Source of the DNA: Microcebus murinus | Taxonomy: Eukaryota; Chordata; Mammalia; Primates; Cheirogaleidae | Length of the DNA stretch: 64,000 nt | Direction: 5' to 3' | Assembly: GCF_040939455.1 (NCBI RefSeq) | Contig: NC_134109.1 | Location: 76,041,001 to 76,105,000 of the forward strand | The notes under the pieces: generated by a model | Told to the model about the DNA's origin: nothing | The model's database searches: none | The model's input: only the letters and a program-made list of their open reading frames with translations | Made by a program: the position numbers and the translations under genes | Shown here: positions 47,494 to 58,690 of the stretch, piece after piece | Numbering within the stretch: the first letter of the stretch is position 1 | Layout of the letters: every line of letters starts with the position of its first letter

Positions 47494-49080
47494 TAGTATA
47501 AACTAGTGAAAATTCTTATTTTTACTCCTTCCCCAAGAATGCTGGAACTTTGGAATATATTACATTTGTTTATCTTTTTTATGCCTTCTGCATTTTTGTG
47601 TTTACATCTGGGACATTTTTTTCCTGGTTTTTTCCTGGTTAAAGAACTTTAGTACTTGCTTTAGTACAAGTCTGCTGATGGCAAATCTCTCAACTTTTGT
47701 TTTCTTGAGAAAACATGTTATTAATGACCAGAAAGCCTTTCTGTAAACTTTAATTTCACTATTTTACTTTCACAATTGATGTATAGTTTATTGTCTTATA
47801 TTATGTTTTATTTGTTTTAACTACTGATGGATAATTTGAAACTTTCCATCCAGCACTTTCCATTTCCTATCAGCTTCCATAGTTTGTGTTGAGAAATCAA
47901 CCATAAGCTTCTTATTTACATTTAATATTTTTCCCCCTCAGGATTTTTATCTTTGTTTTTAGCTTCAAACAATTTAATTATAATATTCCTGAGTCTGATT
48001 TTCTTTGTATTCATTTTGCTTGAGTTCCCGGGCTTCTTGAATTTGTGAGTCATTATCTTTCGTAAGTTTTGAAATATTCTCAACCATTAGCTCTTCAAAT
48101 AATGTTTCTCCCTCATTCTCTCTCTCCTTTCCTTAAGGGACTGTAATTATATGTATTCTTGAGCTTTGGAAATTGTCATATATGTCTTTTATGCCATTTT
48201 TCATATTCTCAACTATTTTTCTCTGTATGCGTCAATTTGGATAATTTCTATTGTTTACAAATCCTGTCTTCTGCTATGTTGACTATGAACCTAAATATAG
48301 GTGTTGAGTTAACTTCAGATACTATTATTTCATATTTACAATGTACATTTATCTTATTTTATAGATTCTAAATTTTCTCATAAAATTCTCATTTTTCATC
48401 TATTATTTCTTCATTGTTTTGTCTATGTCCTTGAAACTATTAATCTTTGCTAACTTTAAAGTTCATGTCTTTGAACTCCAATATATGGATTAATTTTGGT
48501 TATGTTTTTTATATTCTTATATTTTGATTATTCTCTTAATTTCTAGTCTTATGATCTTATCTTTTAACAGTCCTACTTATTTTAAATTTAATGCCACATA
48601 TTTTGCATAACGACATTGTAGAGGTTATAGATGAGCTCATCCTTCAAAGTTGCTTAACCCTATCCTGAGCTAGGCAGTGTGAAGACTTATGAACTTGCAC
48701 GTGAACTGAATTCAATCTAATTTTGGTTTTCTTCTTCTTTGTATGGTATAGTTTTCCAGAGCTTTCAAATGTGAGCCTGGTGTGTTACAAGAACCCCTTT
48801 TCCTGGCAGGACATGGAGTCTTTGTCTTTTTACCATATGATTGAAGAAAACTGCTTTGTTTTTATATTTTATGTTTATCTATTTATGTTCCCACCCCCAA
48901 AATTTTAGAATTCAGCGAATCCTAAGGGGAAAACTGACCATGAATTCGAGGTCTCTCAAGTTTGCAATTTTGTTGATGTAGTCCTGCAAGACTGCCAAGT
49001 ACTTTGTTGACTTCTAAGTCTGGCATCAGCTGCTCTGTGCATGGGCAAAGCCCTGGAACTTGGCTTTCAGCTCATACTCA

Positions 49081-51105
49081 GAGTTTGCAAATACAACTAG
49101 AGAAAAGAAACCACAAATGTCAGCCTACTTCTCTATGGCTTTCACCTCTCCATATTCTTTAGCTCCCTTATTCCTCATTTCTTTAACAGCTCTGGGATGC
49201 TATTAAACATAGGATCTTTTAATTACTCTATCTTTTCTAGTTATTTTCAGTGGGAGCTTTGGTATTGCAAAACTGTTCCATCTTACTCATGTATAAAAGT
49301 CCATACAATAATGTTTTTGAATGGATTAAAATATCCATTTATTAAAATATAAAATTTTATTGAAAACTTGGCAGCAATGCCTACTTATATGAAAATAAAA
49401 TGTAGATGTGGAATTTTCAGTGATAGAAAAAGTATTTTTTAATTCAAAAGTAATGAGTTTCAATAAAATTGAAGAAATATTAAATGTAAATTTAATAAAG
49501 TCAATGTTTCATTCTTTTTAATCTTATTTTTGTCACCCATTTACACAATGGTAGCAAAAGTATTTGCAGAGGTAAATGATTTTGTGGGAAGATCATCTTA
49601 TATTCTGAGTATATGTTACTAATTTAGCTTTTTTAAATGCTAAGCTTCAGAGTCTGGTGGACTCAGCATTCTTACATAATTATTGAATGGATGCATAGGC
49701 ATTTTTTAGGATGGGATACATAATCAGGAGTCCAGATGTGAGAAAACTAAATGGAATTATTATTATTTAAAAACATTAACCATGGGTCAATATAGTTCAA
49801 CTGCATGTGGAGCTTTAAATTAAGTTTCAACAGATTACATACCACCTCAATGGCAAACATTTTTAGATCCAAATTGTATGGCAAGAAACCTGGCTGATGA
49901 CATGATGATGTTGGCTGACAATTGGTGAGACTGTTGGAATGCCATGTCAGACCTGCTACATTTATAAGCAAAATGTTATACATTTATTTTTCCAGAAATC
50001 TTAGCCAGACTATGAAGGCTACAAATTGAACATACTCAAATGTTACTGTTGAATCCAATAGATTCTCAAGTAGATTCAAAGTTCAATTGTCTATCAACTT
50101 TTTCCTGGATTCCATAGCACGGACTCAGTAAATTCCTCTTTTCACATAATTGAGTGTGCTTTGATTATCTGTCATTTATAAAACAAACAAATAAAACCAG
50201 AAGTCATACATAGAAAATCAAGATGAAATGATCAAGGGGGAAAGAGAACACATATCACAGCCCAAGGACCAAGCATTAATCATCAGGACAAAGCTGCTGA
50301 TAACTTCCAGAAATAAAGAGGACTTGGACCACAGGCAGATAATTTGTGCGTGCCTGTGATTAAAAGCAGGGATGCGGCCTTTTTAGGTATGGATTCAGGG
50401 ACTGCTGGCTCTACCCTTCCTTTCTTCAAAGAACTTTTCCCCTCCCAGAACTGAGAATCCCTCTGACTTGGACACAAATTTATTTAGAGGCATTTTGCCT
50501 AGCTGTTAATTCAGGGTTTATTTGGTAGCAATTGCTGCATCTGATAAACTTCCTAACTTTAGCCAGCTTGATTGTTAGCATAACATTCTAAATGGGTAAG
50601 GAATAGGAAGAGGAATAGACATGCTGAGAATCAACATTCTGTTGAAAACATTTTGGCAGTCTCAAAGACCACCAAATTATTGGTCCTATTTTTTTAATTT
50701 TCTCTCTCAAAATATTAAAGTGTTTTGTGACTGCTGCATAAATATAAGATACAAAGCAAGAAAGACAAAGATATTAAAGAGAAAAATACTTTCATTGAAT
50801 TATTAAAATTATTTTAACTGACCTTTAAGAAACTAAAAAAGTAAGCATTTTAAAACACAGTTAACTTTATATTAAGGCCCTTAATTGTGCTTTTCTCTAG
50901 AATTAGAAATGAAAATTTAGGAGCAAAAGGACCTTTAAAAAACTAATTACCCATAAAAAAAAACTTGATAACCAAAATCTTCAATTTTTTATTGCATTAA
51001 GATATTTATTAACCCATAATTTCTTAACCACTTTTGTCAAGAGAAATGGGAGGCATTTATTTTTACTACAGATTCTACAAGAACACAGAGAATAAAAAGA
51101 GGAGA
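49081..51105. other. Long unassigned stretch
   Basis: No gene or clear repeat is visible. The 78-codon minus frame at 49747-49983 and the frames at 50283-50477 and 50621-50806 show no recognisable product. Confidence 0.35.
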
Positions 51106-51109
51106 GAAT

Positions 51110-51325
51110 ACACTAAGGTTCTGTGTTCTGCTTTTGACCTGTCAGAAATTAGATCTGTGACCTGGGAAAAGTTATTTAATCTCTCTAAGTCTTAATATCC
51201 TTTTCTGAATAACACAGGATTTGATACCTGCTCCAAAGTGTTATTTTAAAGATTACTTGAGTTAACAAGTCCAAAATGTTAGTACAAGACTACACATAAT
51301 ATATGTTCAATTAAACTCACCCACT
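51110..51325 (+). repeat. MIR SINE
   Basis: Forward order: 'gatctgtgacctgggaaaag', 'atttaatctctctaagtctt', 'tttgatacctgctccaaag' and 'aagattacttgagttaac'. Confidence 0.65.
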
Positions 51326-51599
51326 TCCTTTTATTAAAAAACACACTCATATCATTGCAGCATGACAATATTTGCTAAAATGTCTCTATGAAAATGTGTT
51401 CTATTACTCTTTAGATACTAAATTCATAGGTTTTAAAAATCTTGCCATATTATCTAACAAAACAGCAATTATGACCGAGAGGGAAAACGACTTGGGATAT
51501 AAAAAAAGGCAATTTTTAAAAATCTAGTCATTAGGAGAACTATAGGTGCTACACGAATGTCATATGTCATTCATATCTGTGACTCTTTAAATTATAACG

Positions 51600-51748
51600 C
51601 TGAGTTGATGCTTTTTGTGTGCTTACTATGTGCTTTAGTTATAACAGCTCATCTAATATTAATATTTAAATCAATGCTGTGGAGAAGGTATTGTTACTAA
51701 CCACATATGACAAATGAAGAAACTGAAGCTCAGAAATGAATTTACTGA
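51600..51748 (-). repeat. MIR SINE
   Basis: Reverse order: 'gtgcttactatgtgcttta', 'acagctcatctaatattaat', 'ggtattgttactaaccaca' and 'gaagaaactgaagctcag'. Confidence 0.6.
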
Positions 51749-51769
51749 TTCAATCTCCTTCCTCTTTCT

Positions 51770-52890
51770 TCTACTCAGATTTTTTTTTATTTCTTCTTGA
51801 CTTAGTGTTGGTAGGTTGTATGTTTATAAGAATTTGTCCATTTAATATTATTAACATGCCCATACTATTTAATGTAATCTATAGAGTCAATGCCACCACT
51901 ATCAAAATTCCAATGATATTTTTCAAAGAAATGGAAAAAACAATCTTTAAATCCATATGGAAACCCAAAATATCCAGAATAGTTAAAGCAATCTTGAGCA
52001 AGAAGAACAAAGCTAGAAGTATCATACTATCTGATTTCAAAAATACTATAAAGCTGTAGTAATCAAAACAGCATGGATGGAACCAGCATAAAAACAAAAA
52101 TATAGATCAATGAAACAGAGAATGTGGAAACAAATCCACACATTTACAGTTAATTGATCTTCAGCAAAGGAACATAGAATGGGGAAAGGACAATCCTTCC
52201 AATAAGTGGTGTTGGGAAAACTGGATATTCACATGTAAAAGAATGAAACTGGATGCTTATCTCATACCATATATAAAAATCAACTCCAAATGGATTAAAG
52301 ACTTTAGCATAAGACCTGAAGATACAAAACTACTAGCAAAAATAAATAAATAAATAAGGAAAAATCTTCCCACCTGTGATCTGGGCAATGATTTTTGGGT
52401 ATGACCCAAAAGCACAGGGAAAAAAAGCAAAAATAGACAAATGAGATGGCACCAAACTAAAAGGTTTATGCATGGCAAAGGAAACAATCAACAGAGTGAA
52501 GAGACAATCTATTGAATAGGAGAAAATATTTTTGAACCACATATCTGATAAGGGTTAATATCGAAAATATATAAGGAACTCAAATAGCTCAACAGCAAAA
52601 AAACAAAAAACTCAACTTAAATAAAATGGACAAAGAACTTGAATAGACACTTCCCAAAAGAAGATATACAAATGGCCAACGGGTATATGAAAAAATGTTC
52701 AATATCACTAATCATCAGGAAAATGCAAATCAAAACCACAATGTGATACCACCTCATACCTGCTAGACTGGCTATTATATTTTTAAAAAAGATAAGTGTT
52801 AGCAAGGATGTGTTAGCAGGTTATCAAAACATCACATTGCCCATTTTAAATATATATAATTTTTATTTGTCAATTTTATCTCTATAAAGC
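51770..52890 (+). mobile_element. L1 (L1MA-like), possibly 5'-inverted and internally deleted
   Basis: The first 75 bp (51770-51845, 'gtgttggtaggttgtatgt') read as L1 antisense. From about 51850 to 52815 ORF2 is in sense and frame-broken. The final part, 52825-52890, jumps to a 3' end text ('tttttatttgtcaatttta'). The inverted head is the form left by twin priming. The plus frame 51736-52059 is an ORF2 piece. Confidence 0.8.
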
Positions 52891-52899
52891 TAGGAAAAG

Positions 52900-53000
52900 A
52901 TAAAGAGGAAGAGACAACAGTAATGACAGGCCCAGAGAGGTTAAGAACACCAAAGTCAATACTGCTCAATTTGAATCAGAAATAACATCTGTGGGTCTGA
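52900..53000 (-). repeat. MIR-like fragment
   Basis: 'ggcccagagaggttaagaac' followed by 'ccaaagtcaatactgctc' resembles the reversed MIR core. Confidence 0.4.
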
Positions 53001-53435
53001 TATGTTGTATTTAGGGGTCTTTAAGTATATACATCCATGCAAGAGAGAAGAATGTAGGCCCTGAGACTAACAGAATACACAACTTTCTAAGAATGAAGAC
53101 AATTCCAGTATATGAATGGACTGTATATACTTGAATGAGAGAGAGAAAAAAAAAAAACACCTAACAAGTGTCCAAAACTTTCAGGATAGATAAAAGCCAG
53201 CTGAAGGAAAGGAGAAGAAGGTTTTAACCACAAGAAGTAAGATTTAAACACAGTTTCGGAACTATTGGTTTGGGACCTGAATGAAGAAAGTGCTGGTCAA
53301 TCGTGCCTTTAACAAGGTTCTTAGACTCTCCTTGTGGTGAGCTGGGGAACTGATGAAGATTTGTGATAGAAACTGATTACCTAAACATAGTACCAATGTA
53401 CTAGGCTGATAAATGAAAAATTTTTTAAACCCATG
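53001..53435. other. Unassigned DNA
   Basis: No gene or repeat is recognised. It contains a short A run at about 53147. Confidence 0.3.
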
Positions 53436-53439
53436 GGAA

Positions 53440-53615
53440 TACAAGTAAACCCCGGGAAATCTGAATATGATAATGGGAATGTGTCCATGTCAATATCCAG
53501 ACTGTAATATTGTACAGTAATTTTGTCAGATACTACCATTGGGAGAAACCAGAAAAAGGGTACACAGGATTCCTCTGCATTATTTCTCATAACTGCATAG
53601 GAATCTACATTTCAA
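53440..53615 (+). mobile_element. L1M 3' UTR fragment
   Basis: 'gactgtaatattgtacagta', 'ttaccattgggagaaacc'-type text, 'gggtacacaggattcctctg' and 'cattatttctcataactgca' match an L1MC/MD 3' end. Confidence 0.6.
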
Positions 53616-53618
53616 ACT

Positions 53619-54484
53619 TGCTAAAGTTTAGATATTTGATCCTCCAAAACTCATATTGAAATTTGATCTCTGTGTTAGTTCATTTTCATTTCTTTAAAGA
53701 AAATATCTGGGACTGAGTAATTTAAAAAAAAAAAAAAGAGGTTTATTTGGCTCATGGTTCTGCAGGCTGTACAGGAAGCATTAGACCAGCATCAGCCTCT
53801 GGTGAAGGCTTCAGGGAGCTTCCAATCGAGGCAGAAGGTGAAGGGGTAACAGATTGTCAAGTGGTGAGAGCAGGAGCAAGAGAGGGAGGAGAAGGTGCCA
53901 GCCCTCTTTAAACAACCAACTTTTTTGTGAACTAATAAAGCAAGAACTCACTCATTATCATGAGGAAGACACCAAGACATTCGTGAGAGATCTGCCCCCA
54001 TGACCCAAACACCTCCCCACCAAGCCCCACTTCCAACACTGAGGGTCAAATTTCAACATGAGATTTGGACGGACCAAACATCCAAACCATATCAATCCCC
54101 AATGTTGGAGGTAGGTCTAGTGGGAAGTATTTGGGTCATAAGGGTGGACCCCTCATGAGTAGATTAATGTCCTCTCTAGGGTTGCAGGGGGTAAGTGAGT
54201 TCTCACTCCATCAGTTCCCATGTGAGCTGGTTGTTAAAAGAGCTTACCACCTCCCCCCTTCGCTCTATTGCTGCTTCTCTCACCATGTGGTCCTGCACCA
54301 CTGCCTCCCTTCCCCTTCCCCCATGAGCGGAGGCAGCCTGAGGCCCTAACCAGAAGCTGAGGAAATGCTGGTGCCATGCTTCTTGTACAGCACGCAGAAC
54401 TGTTAGCCAAATAAACTTCTTTTCTTTATAAATTATCCAGGCTCAGATATATCCTTTTATAGCACCACAAAAGTGGACTATGAC
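53619..54484 (+). mobile_element. MLT1/MST-like LTR, split by a nested LTR
   Basis: The first 52 bp (53619-53670, 'tgctaaagtttagatatttg') and the remainder (54095-54484, 'atccccaatgttggaggtag' to 'actatgaca') join exactly across the insert. The second part has the usual 'agccaaataaac' polyadenylation region near 54403. Confidence 0.85.
53671..54094 (-). mobile_element. MST-like LTR nested inside the plus-strand LTR
   Basis: A complete LTR in reverse, from 'tgtgttagttcattttcatt' to 'catccaaaccatatca'. It is flanked by ATCTC (53666-53670) and ATCCC (54095-54099), a one-mismatch 5-bp duplication of the host-LTR site. Confidence 0.9.
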
Positions 54485-54616
54485 AAAAATGTTTAATTTT
54501 TTAAAAAAAATGCGTTCCTTATTAAAGGTACCAATACCTAGCACGCTGATAAATGTTAATGGGATGAATGAATAAATTATTGACATTGTCTGGCCATTAT
54601 ATTTTATGTTTTAAGA

Positions 54617-54980
54617 TGCTATACACTGAATGTTTGTGTCCCCCAAAATTCATATGTGTAATCCTAAGGCCCAATGCGATGGTATTTGGAGGTGGGGTCT
54701 TTGGGAGACAATTAGGTGATAAAGGCAGAGCCCTCATGAGTGAAACTAGTGTCCTCATCAAAAAGGCCCCAGAGAATTCCCTGCTCCTTCCACCATGTGC
54801 AGTTACAGAGAGAAGACAGTAGTCTAGGAACCAAGAAGCTGGCCCTCACCAGACTCTGAATCTTTCAGTGCCTTGATCTTGTACTTTGCTAATTCCAGAA
54901 CTGTGAGAGATAAATTTCTGTTATTTATAAGCCACTCACTCTGTGATCCTCTGTTGTAGCAGTGCAAATGGACTAAGAGA
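54617..54980 (+). mobile_element. MaLR/ERVL-type solo LTR
   Basis: 'tgctatacactgaatgtttg', 'gatggtatttggaggtgggg', 'cttccaccatgtgcagttac', 'gccttgatcttgtactttgc', 'agaactgtgagagataaatt' and 'aaatggactaagaga' occur in the expected LTR order. Confidence 0.75.
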
Positions 54981-55104
54981 TAGGTCACCCTATATAAATT
55001 GTTTCTTCTCATCTTCCCATTACAGTAGTTTCCCCTGATGTATGTGGAATACATTCCAAGACCCCCAGTGGATATCTGAAACCTTGGAGAGTACAAACTC
55101 TATA

Positions 55105-55427
55105 GAGTGGTCCCTTGGCATCTGTATGGGATCGATTCCAGGAGTCCCCTTAGATACCAAAATCCACGGATGCTTAAGTATCTTATATAAAATGGCACAG
55201 TGTTTGCACATAACCTACACACATCTTCCCATATACTATAAATCATCTCTAGACTACCTATAATACCTAGTACAATGTAAATGCTATATAAATTGCTTTT
55301 ATACTATATTTTAAAATTTATAATATTTTTAATTATATTGTTACTTTGTTTTTTTAAAAAATATATTTGATTCACAGTTGGTTGAATCTGTGGTGCAAAA
55401 TCTGCAGGTATGAAGGGCTGATGACTA
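55105..55427 (+). mobile_element. Tigger-like MITE nested in Tigger/MER2
   Basis: TA-flanked (55103-55104, 55428-55429) with terminal text GAGTGGTCCC and 'gggctgatgact'. Its body ('aaaatccacggatgcttaag', 'taaatcatctctagactac') is the same subfamily as 44358-44665. Confidence 0.85.
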
Positions 55428-55561
55428 TAATACTATTTATTTTCCTATAGATATGTACCTATAATGAAGTTTAATTAATAAATTAGGTACAGTAAGAGAT
55501 TAACAATAACTAAAAATAGCACAATTATAAAAATATACTATAATAAAAGTTATGTGAATAT

Positions 55562-55563
<2 letters not shown>

Positions 55564-55595
<32 letters not shown>
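55564..55595 (+). repeat. (TC)16 microsatellite
   Basis: Sixteen TC units within the Tigger/MER2 element, at the CT-rich place usual for it. Confidence 0.95.
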
Positions 55596-55599
<4 letters not shown>

Positions 55600-55779
55600 A
55601 TCTTTTCTACTGTACTCACCTATTTTTGGACCACAGCTCACTGCAGGTAACTAAAACCATGGAAAGTGAAGCTGTGGAAAAGGAGAGGGCTGCTGTAGTA
55701 TTATTCCTGAGCTATTGCAATAGCTCTGGGCTTGGTCTTATAGTTTGCAATGTCCACATCCACTTTGCACATGAATCCC

Positions 55780-56010
55780 AGATTACTTTTCTTAAAACAC
55801 AACTTGGATGATCCTTCTAGTTTCAAAAGGCACCAAAGAGTCATCATTGTACATAGAATAAAATCACATAACTCTAGCATTCAGAGCTTCTATTTTTCTA
55901 GGCCCCCGCCTCAATATTCTTTATAAATTCTCCATTCCAGACAAGTAAATTAACTTCTCGTTGCCAGCATATATCTTTAGCTCACTTTCTCCTGTAAGTT
56001 TTCTGTTTAG
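55780..56010 (+). repeat. L2 LINE fragment
   Basis: 'agaataaaatcacataactc', 'agcttctatttttctaggcc' and 'ctccattccagacaagtaaa' follow the L2 ORF2-end order with heavy decay. Confidence 0.5.
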
Positions 56011-56044
56011 ACACACCTGGACTCATCCTTCATGTTGACCCTTA

Positions 56045-56195
56045 TCTGCGAAGTAACCTCAGGGAAGTCCCTTATTCTTTTAGTCTTAGTTTATTTACCT
56101 GAAAAGAGGGTATAACCACAATTACTTCAGCAGCTTTATGAAGAATGAGATAATACATTCAAATATTGTAATACAACATGTGGTACATAATATTA
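56045..56195 (+). repeat. MIR SINE
   Basis: 'aacctcagggaagtccctta', 'cttagtttatttacctgaaa' and 'agaatgagataatacattca' match a forward MIR. Confidence 0.65.
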
Positions 56196-57065
56196 GTTTG
56201 ATAGTCATTTTCTTACTACCTTTCACCTTATAATCAAACTAACTAGTGCCCTTTTCTGTCCACCATGACCCTTTGCTCACAGTGTATTTTGTACCTACCA
56301 GCCTCCAATAAATTATTTAAATCACTTTTATTTTGGATAAATGATTTTTGATAATAATTTATTACAAATAAGTCTAAGTTACTAGAAAACAGAATGATTT
56401 TCCTTAAAGCATTCCAGCACCATCTTCTTCTGCACTAAAATTTTGTATAGCTCAGCCTCACACCCACACAATGTCAATCTGGAAAGTAAAAAGTGCCAAC
56501 CCTTCATTGGATTGGAAGGTGATGAGAACAGGAAGCCCATATTGGTGTGTTTTTTAAAGGAGGTTATGATTGCTAAATGCATAGCATTGCGCAAACACTG
56601 AGTGAGCTACTCAGCTTTCCAATATGACCGCTCGGCCTGCTTTAGGGCTATTTCCAGAGATAATAAGGAGATATGACCTGCATAAATCTAGAGAACAGTT
56701 CAGACATAAATGGTGCCTGAATGAATGAAGGAATTTAGGTCTCCTGTGTAGGAGCTATAAATCTGAATAAGTAAAATAACATTCAATTGTCCTCTTACTA
56801 AAACAGGACTAGAAGGCACAATCCTCCTCTGTGTCCCCCTTTCTAGGCCATCAGCTCCCACACCTTCTCCTCTCCTGAGAGAAAGGGATGAAGGATGTGA
56901 CTGTTGCCAGCATCTTGTTTTTTCATGAGGTGAGAGGCAAGAGGAGCGACGAGAGGCATGAAAGAACAAAGACATCTTCTGAAAGGTTTGTGTTTTTTAA
57001 AAATGCCATTTAAGATATCCAGTAGCCCAGGAACAAAGAAATGGGCTGTGCTTCTGGGAGATGCA
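56196..57065. other. Unassigned DNA
   Basis: No gene is recognised. Overlapping frames on both strands (56700-56975 minus, 56843-57214 minus, 56958-57365 plus) run through non-coding and MIR sequence and have no recognisable product. Confidence 0.35.
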
Positions 57066-57069
57066 TTTT

Positions 57070-57245
57070 GTAGGAAAACTGTCTTTGACCAGGGGCTGAG
57101 AGACTTAGACATGGCTACTGGCTTTGCCATTTCCTGTTTCCATGGCTCTAGGGGTTTTACTTCTCCTCTCTGGGTCTCAGTTTCTTCACCTGTAGAATCA
57201 GGGAATTGGACCAAGTCACTTCAAGGCCTTCCAGCAATGACTTTA
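57070..57245 (+). repeat. MIR-family SINE
   Basis: 'ctctgggtctcagtttcttc' and 'acctgtagaatcagggaatt', then 'caagtcacttcaaggccttc', are the MIR/MIRc core and 3' text. Confidence 0.7.
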
Positions 57246-58555
57246 TCTGCCTCAAATTTTGGCCCCTTGCTTTTATCTGTGTCAAGTGAAGAGTTAATTC
57301 TATTTTATATGAGAAATCGATTTTTTTTTAATTCTCATAATCTGAGTTTCAGATTTATTAGTTGAAAGCTGAACTGAAGATAAAAAGTGCAGGACTAAAA
57401 AGAGATACGTAATAAAGGTGGGATAGGTGTGGTCAGAATGGAAAGGCATAAAATTAGTTAGACATGAGGAATATGTGCTCCTCTCTTGAGGAGCTGAAGG
57501 GCTTCTCTGACAAGAACGTGAGACAGACAGAAATGCTTTCTTTGCTGGCTTGGAGGAGAAGACCAGCTTTCTTCCGGAAGCATTAGAATAGGATTGGGAT
57601 GAGAAATGGCCCTCAGCCTTGGGAGCTGAATGAAACACATTTAAACAGTGATCAAAGAGGAATTAGGTGACTTTTCCTTCCTGTAATATCCAGGAAGAAG
57701 ATAACTCTATATAGACTCCTTATTTATTTGGTCACATTTTTGAATGTATGTGTTTTCTCCATCGAGACATTTGGAAAAAGAAGATAGGACATGATGTTCG
57801 ACTACTTTATGATTTCTGCTGCAGTGCTTGCTCAAAATTAACACTGCCCTTCTTTTCAGAGGACTTAATTTTGTTGTCAGGTTTTTCTTCAACACATCCT
57901 AGTGAGAACTGTGGGGAAAAGATTATTCAAAGAAACAGTGGATGGCAGTATTGGTTTGCAGCTCTAAAGCAGAAAGCAATGGAAAGCACAATTTTTTAAA
58001 GAAGAAAAGTAGTATATACTCCACCTCCTGAAAGAGCCTCATATAGATGTGGGTCTCACACCATGACAAGTTCATGTCTGCAGCCCCAAGCCAGATAAGG
58101 GAACTATGTGATATGATTTGAGAGTATTACATTGAGAAATGTGGAGAGGGAAAATGACCCAGAAAAAAAGATGACCTCTTTTAATGTGAAGTTTTACATA
58201 TCATCTTCATATAGCTAAATAGTGGTTAACACACAGAACTAGCCAGTCAGTAGGCTATGACCAGAAATGCAAGAGGCAATCTGAAACATAATAGCAATCA
58301 TTTCTTTTGTAGAAGTGGAAGATTTTAAGTTAAAAAGGAGGCCAGGACAGAGTGTGGAGTAGGATGGAGTACATATAGGCAGCTGGTTATGAATCTCAGT
58401 TTTAGCTCTGAATATACATATTCCAGTACTTGAATAGTACGTATTACCTTAAGAAAGCAGATTATTATTTTTGCATTATTCTTCCCCTTTTTGTATCCCT
58501 CATATCACCCTTTGTGCACTGATTGGAACAGTGATTTCTTCATGCATGTGTTTCC
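57246..58555. other. Unassigned DNA
   Basis: No gene or named repeat is visible. The frame at 57300-57638 (-, 112 codons) is not recognised. Confidence 0.35.
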
Positions 58556-58559
58556 CTCA

Positions 58560-58690
58560 CTAATTCAACAGATATCTCTGAGCAAGTATGAAATGCAGGG
58601 TACTGTAGATACAGATGCCCTGGGTGAAGGAATAGACAGGTAAGTTGAAAAATATCATGCAATACGATAAGTGATAACTAAGTGATTTAT
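58560..58690 (+). repeat. L2/L3-like old LINE fragment
   Basis: 'attcaacagatatctctgag' and 'gggtactgtagatacagatg' resemble common CR1-type text. The certainty is low. Confidence 0.4.

Larger units (their letters stand above)
45955..49080 (-). mobile_element. Old L1M, split by a mariner-like MITE
   Basis: Antisense L1 text begins with the 3' side: 'cagcaccccaattgtacc', 'tttatccattctatagatac' and 'tttacatttccaccagtagt'. From about 46880 it continues with upstream L1M-type text: 'ggcaaatctctcaacttttg', 'tgttgagaaatcaacc', 'gagtttcttgaatttg'-like text near 48030, and 'ccctcattctctctctcc'. It contains no intact frame. The right boundary is uncertain. Confidence 0.6.
55023..55695 (+). mobile_element. 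Tigger/MER2-like DNA transposon, split by another
   Basis: It starts CAGTAGTTTCCCCTGATG after a TA (55021-55022) and ends near 55695, followed by TA (55696-55697). Host text before the insert ('cattccaagacccccagtgg') and after it ('acctataatgaagtttaatt', 'gtaagagattaacaataac') is contiguous in the known element. No transposase frame is present. Confidence 0.85.

Noticed and set aside
56843..57365. Overlapping 123- and 135-codon frames on opposite strands
   Set aside because: They run through a MIR-family SINE and overlap each other, so at least one must be spurious; neither has recognisable content.
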